DNA of 64,000 nucleotides, taken from Stemphylium vesicarium (taxonomy: Eukaryota; Ascomycota; Dothideomycetes; Pleosporales; Pleosporaceae). Below are positions 11,101 through 23,276 of this stretch, piece after piece. The stretch is taken from positions 62,001-126,000 of the forward strand of contig QXCR01000076.1 in assembly GCA_004380135.1 (NCBI GenBank), read 5' to 3'. The notes under the pieces are model-generated. The model did no database searches. It was not told where the DNA came from and saw only the letters and a list, made by a program, of their open reading frames with translations. Numbering within the stretch: the first letter of the stretch is position 1; each line of letters opens with the position of its first letter. A program made the translations under genes and the position numbers.

Positions 11101-14100
11101 AGGCCCTCGCAAGTCCACATCAAAGTCCAAGAACTTAGATGCCTTTTGCGAAACGCATATCCTCGGTATCATAGCTTATTTCTCTAATGTTATCGAGACC
11201 CCGAATTCCGCTGGCAAAGCTGTGCCGCATACGATGCCTGAACGCAAGAGGTGCATTGCTGCGATTGGCGATCTCATCAGCCTCGCTCGTTACAGCGTCA
11301 ACGGGGCTTTGCCCCAGATCCGCGCTTGCCTCCAGTCAGCCATGGCAGATCCTGATCTTTGCGACGATACCTTCTCCGTATGGTCGGCTTTCCTGTCGGC
11401 TCTAGACGCGGAAGAGACAATGCTAGTCGTGGACCAGACCTTTGCACTGATCGTACAGCATTGGTCTTTGTTCTCTGAAGACACCCAGACTAAAGCTCAC
11501 AAGGCTATCGGGAACATCATTGCACAGCACAACGCACAGCTGCGAGCAAGAATCGAGTTTCTCCCTTCCCTGGCAGGGATTCCAATGTTGTCCAAAATAG
11601 AGGGAGAGCTGGTAAAGTTCAAAGACATGGTCGAGACTATCAAAGTTTTCCACGCTTTCAGTAATCGATGCAAAGATCAGAATTCGGTCGTGGTACGCCA
11701 AGCACTGAGAGAACTCGTCCCATTTCTCGACGCAAACCAGGAAGAATTGCATCAGTCTGTGGTTGGTCAAAAACCCCTTCCAGTGTTGGCGACCTTGACT
11801 CGGTCTCTTCTTGATGCCAGTGTTCGATTTTCTGAGGATCACTCTGACATCACCATACTTTGTGCGCAATGTCTCGGGATTATCGGTGGCCTCGATCCAT
11901 ACCGTGTAGAGACGGTTCGAGAAAAGAAGCGTGTTTTGATGCTATCGAATTTCTCCCGGAGAGACGAGGACATCGATTTCGTCGCACTACTTCTTGAGCA
12001 GGTTCTCGTCAAGGTCTTCCTTTCCACAACCAACGCAAAGGCACAAGGATGGATCGCCTATGTTATGCAAGAGATGCTCAAGCATTGCGGTTTCAGTGCT
12101 CTCCGCGGTACCAAGCCTCGATCATCGCAGAACAGTACAGAAGCACAGCGCTGGAATAACATTCCGGAGGCTGTTAGAACTGTGCTGACGCCCTTTCTGG
12201 ATTCGAAATACTCTGTCAACATGAATCCAGCTTTGCAATATGAGGGTGCGAGCTATCCGATATTCCACTCGAAGCTTAGCCACGCAACTTGGCTCCAGAC
12301 GTTTGTGTATGATCTACTACGTAAAGGGCAAGGTGTCAATGTTGAGATGGTATTTCCCGTTCTCGCCCGAATCATCAGGGGTTACGACCTCTCGATAGCT
12401 ACCTTTATCCTTCCATTCGCAGCGCTTAATGTCATTGTGTCGGACAATGATAAAAATATGATGAACGTCGGCCAAGAGCTCTTGCGGGTGTTACAAGCTG
12501 ATCTGCGTACATCGGAGCAACATGAGGCTTCAATCATCAAGCAATGTAGTGAGGCAAGTCTCTTGATCATATCGCATGGAACATTTTACTGACTTGTTGT
12601 AGAATGTATTTCAGACTCTGGACTATCTTTCGCTGTGGCTACAAGAGAAGCGCAAGTCATTATCCGATGCCAGGGTAATGGCAGGGAAGACGGGCCGCGG
12701 CGTGCATGAGGATGAAGAGATGAACGCGATCAAGCAAGTCAGCCGTGTGGAGGGCATACTCCAACTCATTCCTGCAGAGATCATCTCTCGAAGAGCCGTT
12801 GAATGTGGTTCGTACGCTCGGGCTTTATTCCACTGGGAGCAGTATTATCGCCAGCAACGGGACATGAAGGCAGAATCAAACTTGCCCTTTTCGGAGAAGG
12901 ATGAGCTGTTGCAACATCTGCAGATGATCTACGCGCACATTGACGAGCCAGATAGTATTGAAGGGATATCAGCTCACCTGAAGGTACTCAATCCAGAGCA
13001 ACAAATCATCGAAGATCGGAAAGCTGGGCGATGGACAGCGGCCCAAAGCTGGTATGAGATTGCGCTGGCTGAGAGACCAAACGACGTCGAAACCCAGATC
13101 AACCTCTTGACGTGTCTGAAAGAGTCCGGACAATATGGTAAGACTTTACAACTACTTGATATGCAAATTAGCTGACACGGCTTAGATTCCATTCTCAACT
13201 ACGTGGATGGCTTCCATGCCATCAACTCACTCTCAAGCAGCACGCTGCCTTTTGCCGCCGAGGCAGCTTGGTCGGCTGGTAAATGGGACCAACTCAAGCG
13301 TATTCTGAGCGTTTCTAACGGCGTGGAACCCAATACCTTCATGGACTTCAACGTTGGGGTAGGACAAGCACTCTTAGCGCTTCGCGGGAACCAAAGTGCA
13401 GAGTTTCAACGCATTATTGCTCAGCTACGAGAACTTATAGCGAGGAGCTTAACACCATCTACAACTACCTCTGTTCAGGCCTCACACGAGCATTTAGTCA
13501 AGCTTCATGCGCTGTACGAAATCGAAGCCGTCAGCGGTATGGGCACAGGGGCAACCATGGGGCGTGAAGTTGTTCTGGAGAACTTAGATCGGCGATTAGA
13601 CATCATCGGCGCCTACACCTCAGACAAGCAATATCTTCTAGGGTTGCGTCGTGCTGCGATGACGCTGTCTTGGTAAGTACCACTCCTCGCAAGCACGGGA
13701 TACTTGTACTGACTTATAGCAGCATTGAGTTCACTAAACTTGACATTGCGTCTGCGTGGCTCACAACTGGAAGGCTTGCTCGTAAGGGTGACTTCATGAC
13801 CACTGCCTTTAACTCTGTACTTCACGCCGAGCGATTAGGCGACAACTCATCGAAGATCGAGTACTCCAAGCTGCTTTGGAAGGAGGGCCATCACCGCAAA
13901 GCAATTCAGAACTTACGGGGAGCAATCGACAGCAACGCCTTCCAGCAAGACGAGACCGTACCGGTCAATGTTTCCGTGACTACCGCTGGCCGAGGAGATG
14001 AGCACTCCATGAACAAGGTTAAGTGCCATGCTCAGTTGCTACTCGCCAAATGGCTCGATCGCGCTGGTCAGACACAAGCCGTTTCTCTGAAAGAAGAGTA

Positions 14101-16006
14101 CGTGACTGGCGTGCAAACCTATCCTCGATGGGACAAGGGCCATTACTATCTCGGAAGATGGTACCTTAAATTGTTGGAATCCGAAAAGCAGCAGTCAATC
14201 ACGAAGCAAAGTCCGGAGTACCTTTCTGGGAGTCTGATCAAGCTCGTCATCGAGAACTTTGTGCGATCTACAGTCTACGGGACGAAATATTATTACCAGA
14301 CCTTGCCCAAGATACTTACGCTGTGGTTGGACATGGGTATGGAAGTCATGAACAGCCACCCCAGATCGGCGAAAGATAAGGAATTCCACGAACATCGACT
14401 CAACTATCTCGACCACATCAACAAGTATCTCAAGCGCTATGCCGGAGAACGTATGCCGGCGTTTGCCTGGTACACAGCTTTCCCGCAGATCATCACACGC
14501 ATCAGTCATCCGAATAAGAACGTTTGGGATGCTCTTCAGACGATCATCATTCGAGTTGCTTCGTCATACCCACAGCAGTCGCTATGGGCTTTGCTGGCTG
14601 TCTTGCACTCAACACAGGATGACCGCCGGGCTCGTGGCGCTGCGGTACTTCAGAAACTACGTGTAAGTTCTCGACCTGGTCAAGGTCGGAAATCCGCTAA
14701 TAAGAAGAAGGACGCATCGAGGCGCAAGGGAGCTTCTCTAGATCTCAAGAGCCTCATCATTCAAGGTCAAAGACTCACTGACGCACTACTCGCAGCTTGC
14801 GACGCTCCAATCGAGGCGCGAGTTGCCCGTGTAAGCCTAGCAAGGGATTTGGGATTCAACCACAAGCTCGCTCCTACTCCTTTGGTTGTTCCAATTGAAG
14901 CCAATCTGCTTCCCAATCTCCCCGCAGGCAACGATAGCCAAACAATCCGTCGTCACAACCCATTCCCAGCAGATGCCATCACTATACAATCTTTTGACGA
15001 TGATGTGCTGGTGCTATCATCTCTGCAACGTCCACGGAAGCTGAACGTCCGTGGCTCAGACGGACGCTCCTACGGGCTACTCTGTAAGCCAAAAGACGAT
15101 CTCCGTAAAGACCAACGTCTCATGGAGTTCAACGCCATGATCAACCGGGCTCTGCAGCGGGACATCGAGTCCAGCAAGCGTCGTCTTTACATCAAAACCT
15201 ACGCCGTAACACCCCTCAACGAAGAGTGCGGCGCAATCGAATGGGTCGAAGGCCTCAAGCCCATGCGCGACATTATCCTCCGCTTCTACCGCCAGCGCAA
15301 CATCATAATCGACTACGCGGAGATCCGCATGCTCCTCAACGAAGCCTCGTCGTCGCCCTCCAAAGTCCCCATCTTCACAAAGCGCATCCTCGGGAAATTC
15401 ATCCCAGTGCTGCACGAATGGTTCGTCGAAACTTTTCCAGAGCCAGAAGCCTGGTTCGCCGCTCGTCTCCGCTACACGCGCTCCTGCGCCGTAATGAGCA
15501 TCGTCGGCCACGTCCTCGGTTTAGGTGATCGCCACGGCGAAAACGTGCTCCTGGAACAAGGCGACGGCGGCACCTTCCACGTCGATTTCAACTGCCTCTT
15601 CGATAAAGGTCTTACGTTTGAGAAACCAGAACTCGTTCCTTTTCGTCTGACGCACAACATGGTCGATGCAATGGGCCCGCAGGGCGTCGAGGGCCCCTTT
15701 CGCAAAGCGGCTGAACTCACGTATAAGCTGCTTCGTCAGCATGAAGATACGCTTATTACGATTTTGGAGACGTTTGTGCATGATCCTACGGCGGACTTTT
15801 TGGGCGGCAAGCGCAGGAAGAAGATTGCTGGGGTCCCGGACACGCCGCAGGAGGTGCTGGATATTACGAGGACAAAGGTCAATGGGTATTTGAAGGGGGA
15901 GAGTGTGCCGCTGAGTGTGGAGGGTTATGTTGAGGCGCTTATTGCGATGGCGAGGGATCCACAGAATTTGGCGGCCATGTATATCGGGTGGTGTGCATTC
16001 TTTTAA
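8144..16006 (+). CDS. MEC1: ATR/Mec1/UvsB PI3K-related checkpoint kinase
   Basis: Seven exons (8144-8729, 8777-9474, 9521-9831, 9877-12553, 12603-13137, 13186-13672, 13720-16006) give 2526 residues, the usual length for ATR. This nuclear Ser/Thr kinase senses RPA-coated single-stranded DNA with its partner Ddc2/UvsD and signals replication stress. HEAT-type helical repeats fill the N-terminal half and a FAT region precedes the kinase domain. The kinase has a probable ATP-lysine segment (GLLCKPKDDLRKDQRLMEF, around 2220), a catalytic loop (GLGDRHGENVLLEQ, around 2365) and a metal-binding segment (HVDFNCLFDKG, around 2385). The C-terminus MYIGWCAFF is a FATC end. The second intron must use the aag at 9520 to keep frame. 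The fourth intron (12554-12602) has a GC donor (gag|gcaagt). The sixth has tandem acceptors (tagcag). A nuclear-localisation-like KRRKT follows exon 3's acidic stretch. Confidence 0.95.
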
Positions 16007-16354
16007 TGGAGTTCTGCCTGGTCAAAACACAGCGAATGTAGTCAGTATAAAAGAGAATTATGTCATAATGTATGTGTGCATGTACAAGGTTGGCATTACA
16101 ATACGTAATGTTAAACTGAAACTCCCATTCTCTTGAACGCCGAAACATAGATTCGTAAGGAAAGTGATGATGCCCAAGATCATCATGGGAACTCTCTCTG
16201 CGCTCTTCTTCAGAGCCAGGGCAAGCGCTAACGTGCCAGCCGTCTGCATAGCCAGTCACCGCATTTTGCCCATTATCGCAGCAGCCTCGGCCGCAAAGTC
16301 ATCTCTTATTTCCTTTGGTCGCAAGCTCTCCTCCTCCTTTCTCTCCATCATTCT
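16007..16354. other. 3' region between convergent ATR and Rab8 genes
   Basis: 348 bp hold the two 3' flanks. I see no gene. Confidence 0.5.
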
Positions 16355-17185
16355 CTAACAGCACTTTCCACCCATGCCCGCGTTCCCATTGTCCTGTCCG
16401 CTGACGTCCACCTTGGGCGCAGCCGTCTGGTCTGTCCTCGCGGTGTCGATCAACCTCTTCTTGATATCGCCGGCCAAGCTGTAAAAGGCCTTGTCGACAT
16501 TAATGTTGCCCTTGGCCGAGACCTCGAGGAAGGGGATGCCAAGCTCGTCGGCAAGGGCCTGGCCCTGTTCTGTGGAGACGGCGCGCTTCTCTTCCCAGTC
16601 GCACTTGTTGCCGATGAGGATCTTGTTGACGCCTTCAGTGGCGTGTTGTTCGACGTTGGAGAACCATGTGCGAATGTCTAGCGACGATTGTTAGCCTGCC
16701 GTACTCACGTCCTAGTGCTCCAAAAGCAATCAAGCTCCAGGTATGGGGACAAACGCACTGTTGAAGCTCCTCTCATCGGTAACATCGTAGACGAGCAGAA
16801 TGCCCATGGCGCCCCTGTAGTAGGCCGTGGTGATGGTCCGGAAGCGCTCTTGGCCGGCGGTATCCCATATCTGCAGCTTCACACGCTTGCCGTCGAGCTC
16901 AATGGTGCGGATCTTGAAGTCGATGCCGATGGTGGTGATGAACGAGGGCGTAAACGAGTCTTCACTGAAGCGCAACAGACAGCACGACTTGCCTACGCCC
17001 GAGTCGCCTATGAGGAGGAGTTTGATCTGGGCGGGGAAGGGAGGAGGTGTTAGTGTGGGTCTTGGATACAGGCGGTGGAGGGGTGCTCAGGGTCCAGCAG
17101 CGAGACGGGGGGATGCTGGGAGCAGGGGAGAGACGGGGATCAAAGGCAAGCTTACGAGGAAATCGTAATTCCTGGAGCCAGCCAT
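16355..17185 (-). CDS. SEC4: Rab GTPase, Sec4/Ypt2/Rab8 type
   Basis: Three exons (17185-17156, 17026-16759, 16677-16355) with introns of 129 and 81 bp give 206 residues. Sec4/Rab8 GTPases drive docking of secretory vesicles with the exocyst at the growing tip. The first exon codes only ten residues (MAGSRNYDFL). The P-loop is GDSGVGKS at 17-24, effector region FITTIGIDFK, switch II WDTAGQERFRTITTAYYRGA, base-binding GNKCD and SAKG, and a C-terminal GGKCC for double geranylgeranylation. The switch region and the position of the introns fit Sec4/SrgA-type proteins better than Ypt1, though the two subfamilies are close. Confidence 0.93.
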
Positions 17186-17709
17186 GTTGGGAGAGGGCGG
17201 CCGTGGGCGTTATCGTGGAGGGTGTGGTGGGTTTGCGGAGTTGGCACCCGCTGTTCGGGGTCGTGGACGGGGAAGCTGGGTTTGGTTGGCCGTCGCAGGT
17301 TCCAAGGGGCTGGCAATGTAGGCGAATTCGAGGTGGAGGTATAGGCGGAGACAGATGGACGGGGCAAAGTGAGGCTGTTTGGGAAACAGTAGGCAGCAAG
17401 TAAACGGCGTTGGAGGGAAGCGTTCACAAGGTGCTGCCAACGTTGGACGTTAGCGCCAATAGTCCGCACGGGCTCACAGCCACACCTCCGTCACTGTCAT
17501 TTGCGAAGAGCGACTGGCGACGAGAGGCGCCCTCTGTGGCAAGTGCGTGTCCATCTGCTCTGCCTCGACTGCGCCATGCTTGCCGACGTCACACTTACAA
17601 GACACAATACATGGTCATGCTGGATAACTATTTCGTATTCAAGTGGCCTTGTCGGCTGATGATGAATCTGCCCCATCATCCTAGTTGCGGGAGACCGACC
17701 GCCTTCTGC
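17186..17709. other. intergenic, Rab8 5' flank and NCA2 3' flank
   Basis: 524 bp between two minus-strand genes. CT/GA-rich stretches lie next to the Rab8 start, as expected of a fungal promoter. No gene is supported. Confidence 0.4.
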
Positions 17710-19742
17710 TCAAGTAAACCATTTTGAGTACGCCCACCTTATGCGCTCGACTACTTTTTGCTGTCTCTGTAATCCGCTCCTTACGTCTACAAGTTCATCT
17801 ATCTCCACCAAAAAGTCGTGGAATATCCGTCGCGGCAGGATGCCACTCGCCGCTTGTCGCAGGAGATGCACCTCGCAGAGGAGCAAGCCGTGATCCTTGT
17901 ACGATATCTCGCCGTCTTCAGTTGGTGTTGCGCCGGTGAGGATGCGATCGATGTTGCGCAGAATGAGTAGCATCCGTCCTTGCCTTGCCCACTGTTGTAC
18001 GCCTTTGCGGCTGCTGAAGACGCCCTGGAGCCATCGATAGACACCGATGCTCACCAGCACGCCCGGTGTCAAACCAATGAAGCCAAATAAAAGTTCCTGG
18101 CTCTTGAGGATGCTGTCGATTCCACTCATGGCCACCTCCACGTCGACTTTGGTCTTTTGCACTTGGATGAGTAGAGCGCTCGCCAGGTTGCCGACTATTG
18201 CACCCTTGACAGGACTTTGAATGTCCTTCTCATACGACTTCAAAACCGTGGTGAGATCGCCCTCGCGCACCTTTGCCCTGATGTCGGCGATTTGCGAATC
18301 ATTAGGTGCCGGGCCCTCGGAGTTCTTGACTGCAAAATCTACCACCATGCGTTCAAGACTTGCGCGGTCCGATTCCAAGCTGCGCTTGCTCATGATGGAG
18401 ACTTCACTTTCCTCGTTGTGGCGAATGGTGCCGATGATTCTCATTGTCGGCTCCACAACCCAGTTTGACCAGAAGTCGATTACTGTCTGTCCCAACTCGC
18501 GAATCCAAGTCAGGATCTCCTCTTTTCGGTTGACAAAGATGCGCAGGATTGTAGTCGACGAAACCAATAGTAGAGTTGCAGGCAGCCAATAGCGGATGAG
18601 ACGAGAGGGACGGCCGTTTTCTTTGACGACAGCGTTGAAGTTGGCAGTGTAATTAGGCAAAGCTTCCTGGAGCAGATACTGAAGACGCTCTGCAACCTCT
18701 GCTGGTTTCAGCGTGCTCGCCGTCCGTTCTCCAGAAGGTTCGTGTAGCGAATAGAATTGGTCGTCTTGGGTGATGCTGGCAACTGAATCGTCAAACTTAT
18801 CGACAGAAAGCTCTGCAGTGTTCACGCTCTGAATGACGGCGTCCATGAGAGCAATATTCTTGGACATGACGCTCTTCCACCTTTGCCCGCTGGAGGTACC
18901 TAGCAGCGAGGGCGACTGGGTGCCATCGTCATGTACACTACTTGTCGTTAGCAGCGATTCCAGTTGTGATGTGTCCGACTGTTCACATGCCTTTCATTTC
19001 CTAGACCTTCACCTAGTAAAACACCGAGTGCGTTCGCGTTGACCATGCGTATCTTCCTTAGAGCCGCCCGCTTTTTCCTGCCTTCGTTTCTCACAAGCGC
19101 CAGCGGGCTTACTACTCTCCGTTGAATATTGGCGATGCTCCGCTCCTGCACAGCGTCTTTGACAAGGCCATAGAATTGGCTCCAGCCATTAGCCAATTGA
19201 GGCCCTCTTGACCGTACATCGTGGTAGATCTCCTGCGACCATTTCCATACCCGAACTGGTGACGTCTGTATGGAATACAAACCAGCGAATCTGTAGGTGG
19301 AGAGGATGTCGTCCCAGTACCACAGATCGTCCTCGAGGGGGATTGTCTGCTCCAAAATGGTGTTCAAGACTTGTCCGTAGACCTGGGTTGTCGCCTTGCT
19401 AACGAGAAGCCATTCCAACTCGTGCTCGTAGCTCGCATCCTCCCAGGTGCTGGCGATGTTTGCGCGCTGCAATGCCTCGGATATCCTGCCTACAGCCACG
19501 AGGCTATGTTTAGAAGAGGCGGTCGTGGAGAGAGACTTGATGAGGTTCTGTAGATGGGCAATGCGGGTCGTCTTGGTGGGGTCGTGGGCTTCCTCGGCGG
19601 TGATGGAGAAGGTGCCGGATGCCGTCGACGACAGCTGCAGCCGATCAAGCTGGCTGTCGATTCGGCGCACCTGGCTGGTCGCCTATTAGCAGATGCCCGT
19701 GTACGGTTCGCACACATTGACTTACTCAACCACGAAAGACAT
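17710..19742 (-). CDS. NCA2: NCA2-like mitochondrial protein (nuclear control of ATPase)
   Basis: Three exons (19742-19726, 19674-18991, 18940-17710) give 643 residues. NCA2 is a mitochondrial membrane protein linked in yeast to expression of the mitochondrial ATP6/ATP8 message. The 17-nt first exon codes MSFVV plus two bases, and splicing restores the N-terminus MSFVVDQVRRIDSQLDRLQL. Downstream are the helical segments LEWLLVSKATTQVYGQVLN and LLGEGLGNES. Two hydrophobic segments follow (YWLPATLLLVSSTTILRIFV and LLFGFIGLTPGVLVSIGVYR). The second intron (18990-18941, 50 bp) starts with GC: aag|gcatgt, with branch site gctaac and acceptor caag. No GT donor gives an open frame. Family assignment rests on length, layout and the C-terminal half. 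Confidence 0.88.
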
Positions 19743-20564
19743 GGTCACCAGCGCGTTGGCATTCCTGTCGAGGGTGCGGCGGGCTTATTTTGGTCGGAGA
19801 TCTGAACCAGGATGGCGCGCGCCTACCCGCCGTGGATGACGTTCACCAGAGCCGCCTCCCCAACGAATCGACCATTGTACTGGCCACACTCCTCATTATG
19901 CAAACTCTTCGCAGCACATTCGATTTTTTGTGTACGTCGGGGTCGGATTTTGCAAGTCGGAGATAGTACATTGTAGTACCAGAGGATGAGAGGCCAAGAT
20001 TGACGTTCCCCAGCCCTCGTGCGCCACCAGCCGGGTGTGCCCAGGTGCGCCGCGCAGGTAGACATCACTCACTTTTGACGGAGCCATCACGTCAAGGAAA
20101 AAGCGACAACCTCTTCGGCTGCATGAGACATTACAAAGCTTGGCAAAAGTCCTTGAGTAACAATTGAGTTTGGGTGTCTATGAGCCTCATGATTCAGTTC
20201 GCAATGTGGCTGAATATGGTGCACTGACTGACTGGGTGCGAGTGAACGCGACACTGCATGCAGCATAGCTCTCACGTGAGATGAACGCGCTTCAATGTAT
20301 TCAGATATGCACTTTTTACATTGAGTTTCGATTCTAGAGTATTCATCGAGAAAACATGGCGAACGTTACTGGTAGGCAAGCTGTGCTACTTGGCTACCCA
20401 GATTTCTCCCTAATCGACGCCCGGACGATTCGGTACCAAACTTAACAAAGAAGCGGAGATTTAGCTCTGACCCAGGAACCAGTCTTCAGGTCTCGGAGGA
20501 TAACTGTCAATTTGCACCCTTCTCCTGACAATCTCCCTAGTATGGTGTTTCCATGCCGCCATGT
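19743..20564. other. intergenic region left of the GlcNAc cluster
   Basis: 822 bp between the start of NCA2 and the stop of the deaminase gene. Short frames only. It separates housekeeping genes from the catabolic cluster. Confidence 0.4.
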
Positions 20565-21906
20565 CTAGCCCGTGACGCGAGCGCTCATTCGGACCGAGGG
20601 TTGATCTGCGACCTCATCCACGTCCATGGGACGCATTGCGCTGCTTTCCTCATCTGACAAGCGCGCGCTCATTGGTTCCAGCGTCGGACTGGGTGAACGG
20701 GACAGGTCAAACTGCGGCACAGTCAACCTGATACCGTTTGTTTGGGCCTCGGGGGCTAGCAAGGTACCCTCGTCTAGGAGCGAGTCGCGCTTTCTGGGGA
20801 GCTTCTGGCGCATACCCAGCTCACTACCGACCCTCTCGATGCTCTTGAAATACTTTGAGCGTGTTAATTATTAATTGATAATGATAAGAGAAGGAATGCG
20901 ACATACTTTGACAGTCTTTACTTGCAGATCCAGTGTGGCGTCTTCGTCGACGACAATCATAGGATGCGGGTGCATCTGCAGGCTGGAGAGTGTCCACATG
21001 TGATTAACACCCCCTTCGATGCATCGCTGCAGGGCCAGGGCCTTGTGCGCACCCGTGATGATAATGACTACCTCGCGCGCCTGTGAATTGTTAGAGGACG
21101 TTCAGTGTATTTTGCCATGGAACATACGTCGAGCACCGTCTGCACGCCGACAGTCAATGCCATTTTGGGCACTTGGTCCAGGTTGTTTCCAAAGAATCTC
21201 GAGTTGGCCAGAATAGTGTCGTATGCGAGTGTCTTCACACGAGTGCGAGACTGCAGGCTGGAGCCTGGCTCGTTGAAGGCAATGTGTCCATCAGGCCCAA
21301 TGCCACCGAGGAACAACTCGATGCCACCAACGCGCTGTATTCTCTCCTCGTAGTCATGGCATTCAGCTTCCAGGTCGGGTGCATTGCCGTTGAGAATGTT
21401 GATATTGTCTGGTTTCACGTCGACATGGGAGAAGAAGTGCTTGTACATAAAACTGTGATAGCTTTCCGGGTGATCGCGGGGTATGCCGACGTACTCGTCC
21501 TGATGGGATCAGTCTCACTCAACATGATGCTGCTGTGAAACATTGAAAACAAGGATACTACAGCATGTGTGTGGGGCAGTAGCTCATACCATATTAAATG
21601 TGACCACATTGCGGAATGAGATTTGACCTGCTTTGTGGCGCTGCACAAGGTGTTCGTAGATCAGAACGGGACTGCTCCCGGTAGGCAAGCCTAGAACGAA
21701 TGGTCTTTCAGGAGTAGGATTGAAGGCATTGATGCGCTCTGTGCTGAGGCGTTAGCTGACATGTCGGGCTACACAAGGAATGAGAGATGGACCAATGACA
21801 TAGTCGGCGATGTATCTAGATGCCGCTTGCGGGTCATCTCTGATGATTAGCCGCCTGCATACGGTAAGCCGAGGACCAGACATTGATGGAGTGCATGCTT
21901 GTACAT
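20565..21906 (-). CDS. dam1: glucosamine-6-phosphate deaminase/isomerase
   Basis: Converts glucosamine-6-phosphate to fructose-6-phosphate and ammonia, the last step of cytosolic GlcNAc catabolism (Candida NAG1, E. coli NagB, Trichoderma dam1). Six exons: 21906-21905, 21854-21793, 21738-21590, 21499-21128, 21080-20907, 20852-20565, giving 348 residues. The start codon is split: AT at 21906-21905 and G at 21854, across a 50-bp intron. This start gives MRLIIRDD and places the catalytic residues at D72 (DEYVGIPRDHPESYHSFM), D141, H143 and E148 (GGIGPDGHIAFNEPGSS), the same numbers as in E. coli NagB. A start without this intron (MSGPRLTVCRRLII) is possible. Substrate loop LGLPTGSSP is present. 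The C-terminal ~70 residues are a polar fungal extension. Divergent from the permease gene. Confidence 0.95.
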
Positions 21907-23276
21907 GATGTATGTGTATACGAATGCGCACGGGTTGCCTGTGCAATTTGCAGGTGTCTTGTGCAGAGTGAGGACGAGTGTGCCAATCTCGCAGCGGACT
22001 TGGGTTGATTTCTATCATGGCACCGGATCTTCACGTCACTCCTGGGTCAAGGTATCATGGCAGACTCTTCATCGTCCAGGGTCTCAGTGTGAAGCTTGCC
22101 GGCGGCCAAAGTTTCCTGATGTAGACACGTTCTTTGGGCAGCTCAATCAGTTGGATGGACGTCTACCGCGTATGGGTCCATTGCAACATGCTGCGTTCAT
22201 GGTGCGTCATATGGTGGTAGTAGGCAGACGATGGTCGTCCGGGGATCAACGTAGTCGTGCAACGCGGCTATCTTCACACGCTGAGAGGCCGAATAAAGTC
22301 CGTCTGTGGCCATGTGCCATGCTACAGGAGCATGAGTTATCTCTGGCCCGCGTCTCGCTCGTGATAGCAGTGGACACTGTGGCCGTCGTTGGTGGGTCGG
22401 GTGTTAACCACGATGGGGCAGCTCATCACGATAGGCATCAGATACGAGCAGACGGGCTTCGTGATGGAGTCGCGAAGGATGGTAATGTTACATTCCTTGG
22501 TGTGCAGGCAGCAGGCCTGGAAGCCGAGTTGGAGAGGGTTGCACTGTTGCAGCTGGCGGCGGGCTGGGGGGCTCGTTTTCCATGAGCCGGGGCCAACCAA
22601 CAGCGTGGGCGCAGATCCATGCAGGCTGGTGCAGGCTCCGATAAGCAGCCCTGGAGGCCTGCCAACGCCCCCGCTAGTCCCACCCTGACCCTCGATATGC
22701 GACCCGAGAACCACTGACCACTGACCAGTTACCGGGCGGCCGCCTATAGCCCGCGGGCGCCCTGCTGCCAGCTGCTGCAAATCTCACCGTGGTCCCGGCT
22801 GGGGTCTGCAGCCCTTGCCGGCACGGCTGCTTGCTGGCGTTTGCCCACGCACCCAGTTACCGGCTATCAGCAACATGCAATGTGCATCCTGGACGCCTGT
22901 CATCACCTCCGGTCCGCACCCTTTGCCTCCTTGTCCTCAGTATCTTGCAGCGCAAAGCCGCGCCCAGCTGTCGCGTGCTGCTGCCCGCCTTGTCTACCCC
23001 GATGCAGATAGCCTGGGGAGATTTGGCTGTGAATGGACCGTGTGAAGACCCTAGCTGACAGATGCTGGCTTAAAACGACGTGCCCCTCGCCCTCACCACG
23101 CCCCGATCCTCACTTAATTATAGCTCCTGTCTAACGTCCGAGTGGTCTGAGCTTTGAGCGTTTGACATCTTTATTGAGTCGTGTCCGCCCTCACTACCTG
23201 GAGCCCAACTCCGCATCGCGTGTTCAACCCCGACGTCACCCACCACCACCACTGCTGCGCGCGCGCGCCACACATC
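21907..23276. promoter_or_regulatory. divergent intergenic region, deaminase / UNC93-like permease
   Basis: 1370 bp lie between the divergent starts of two cluster genes and should hold the control sites for both. GC-rich stretches lie at about 22540-22830. A GC dinucleotide run (gcgcgcgcgcgcc) sits just before the permease ATG. A long plus-strand frame (21899-22585) has no recognisable domain and is not called. I could not identify a sure Ndt80-type site by eye. Confidence 0.45.

Noticed and set aside
21899..22585. 228-codon plus-strand frame opposite the deaminase 5' end
   Set aside because: No domain, odd composition, and it overlaps the deaminase first exons and promoter region; a chance frame in GC-rich DNA.
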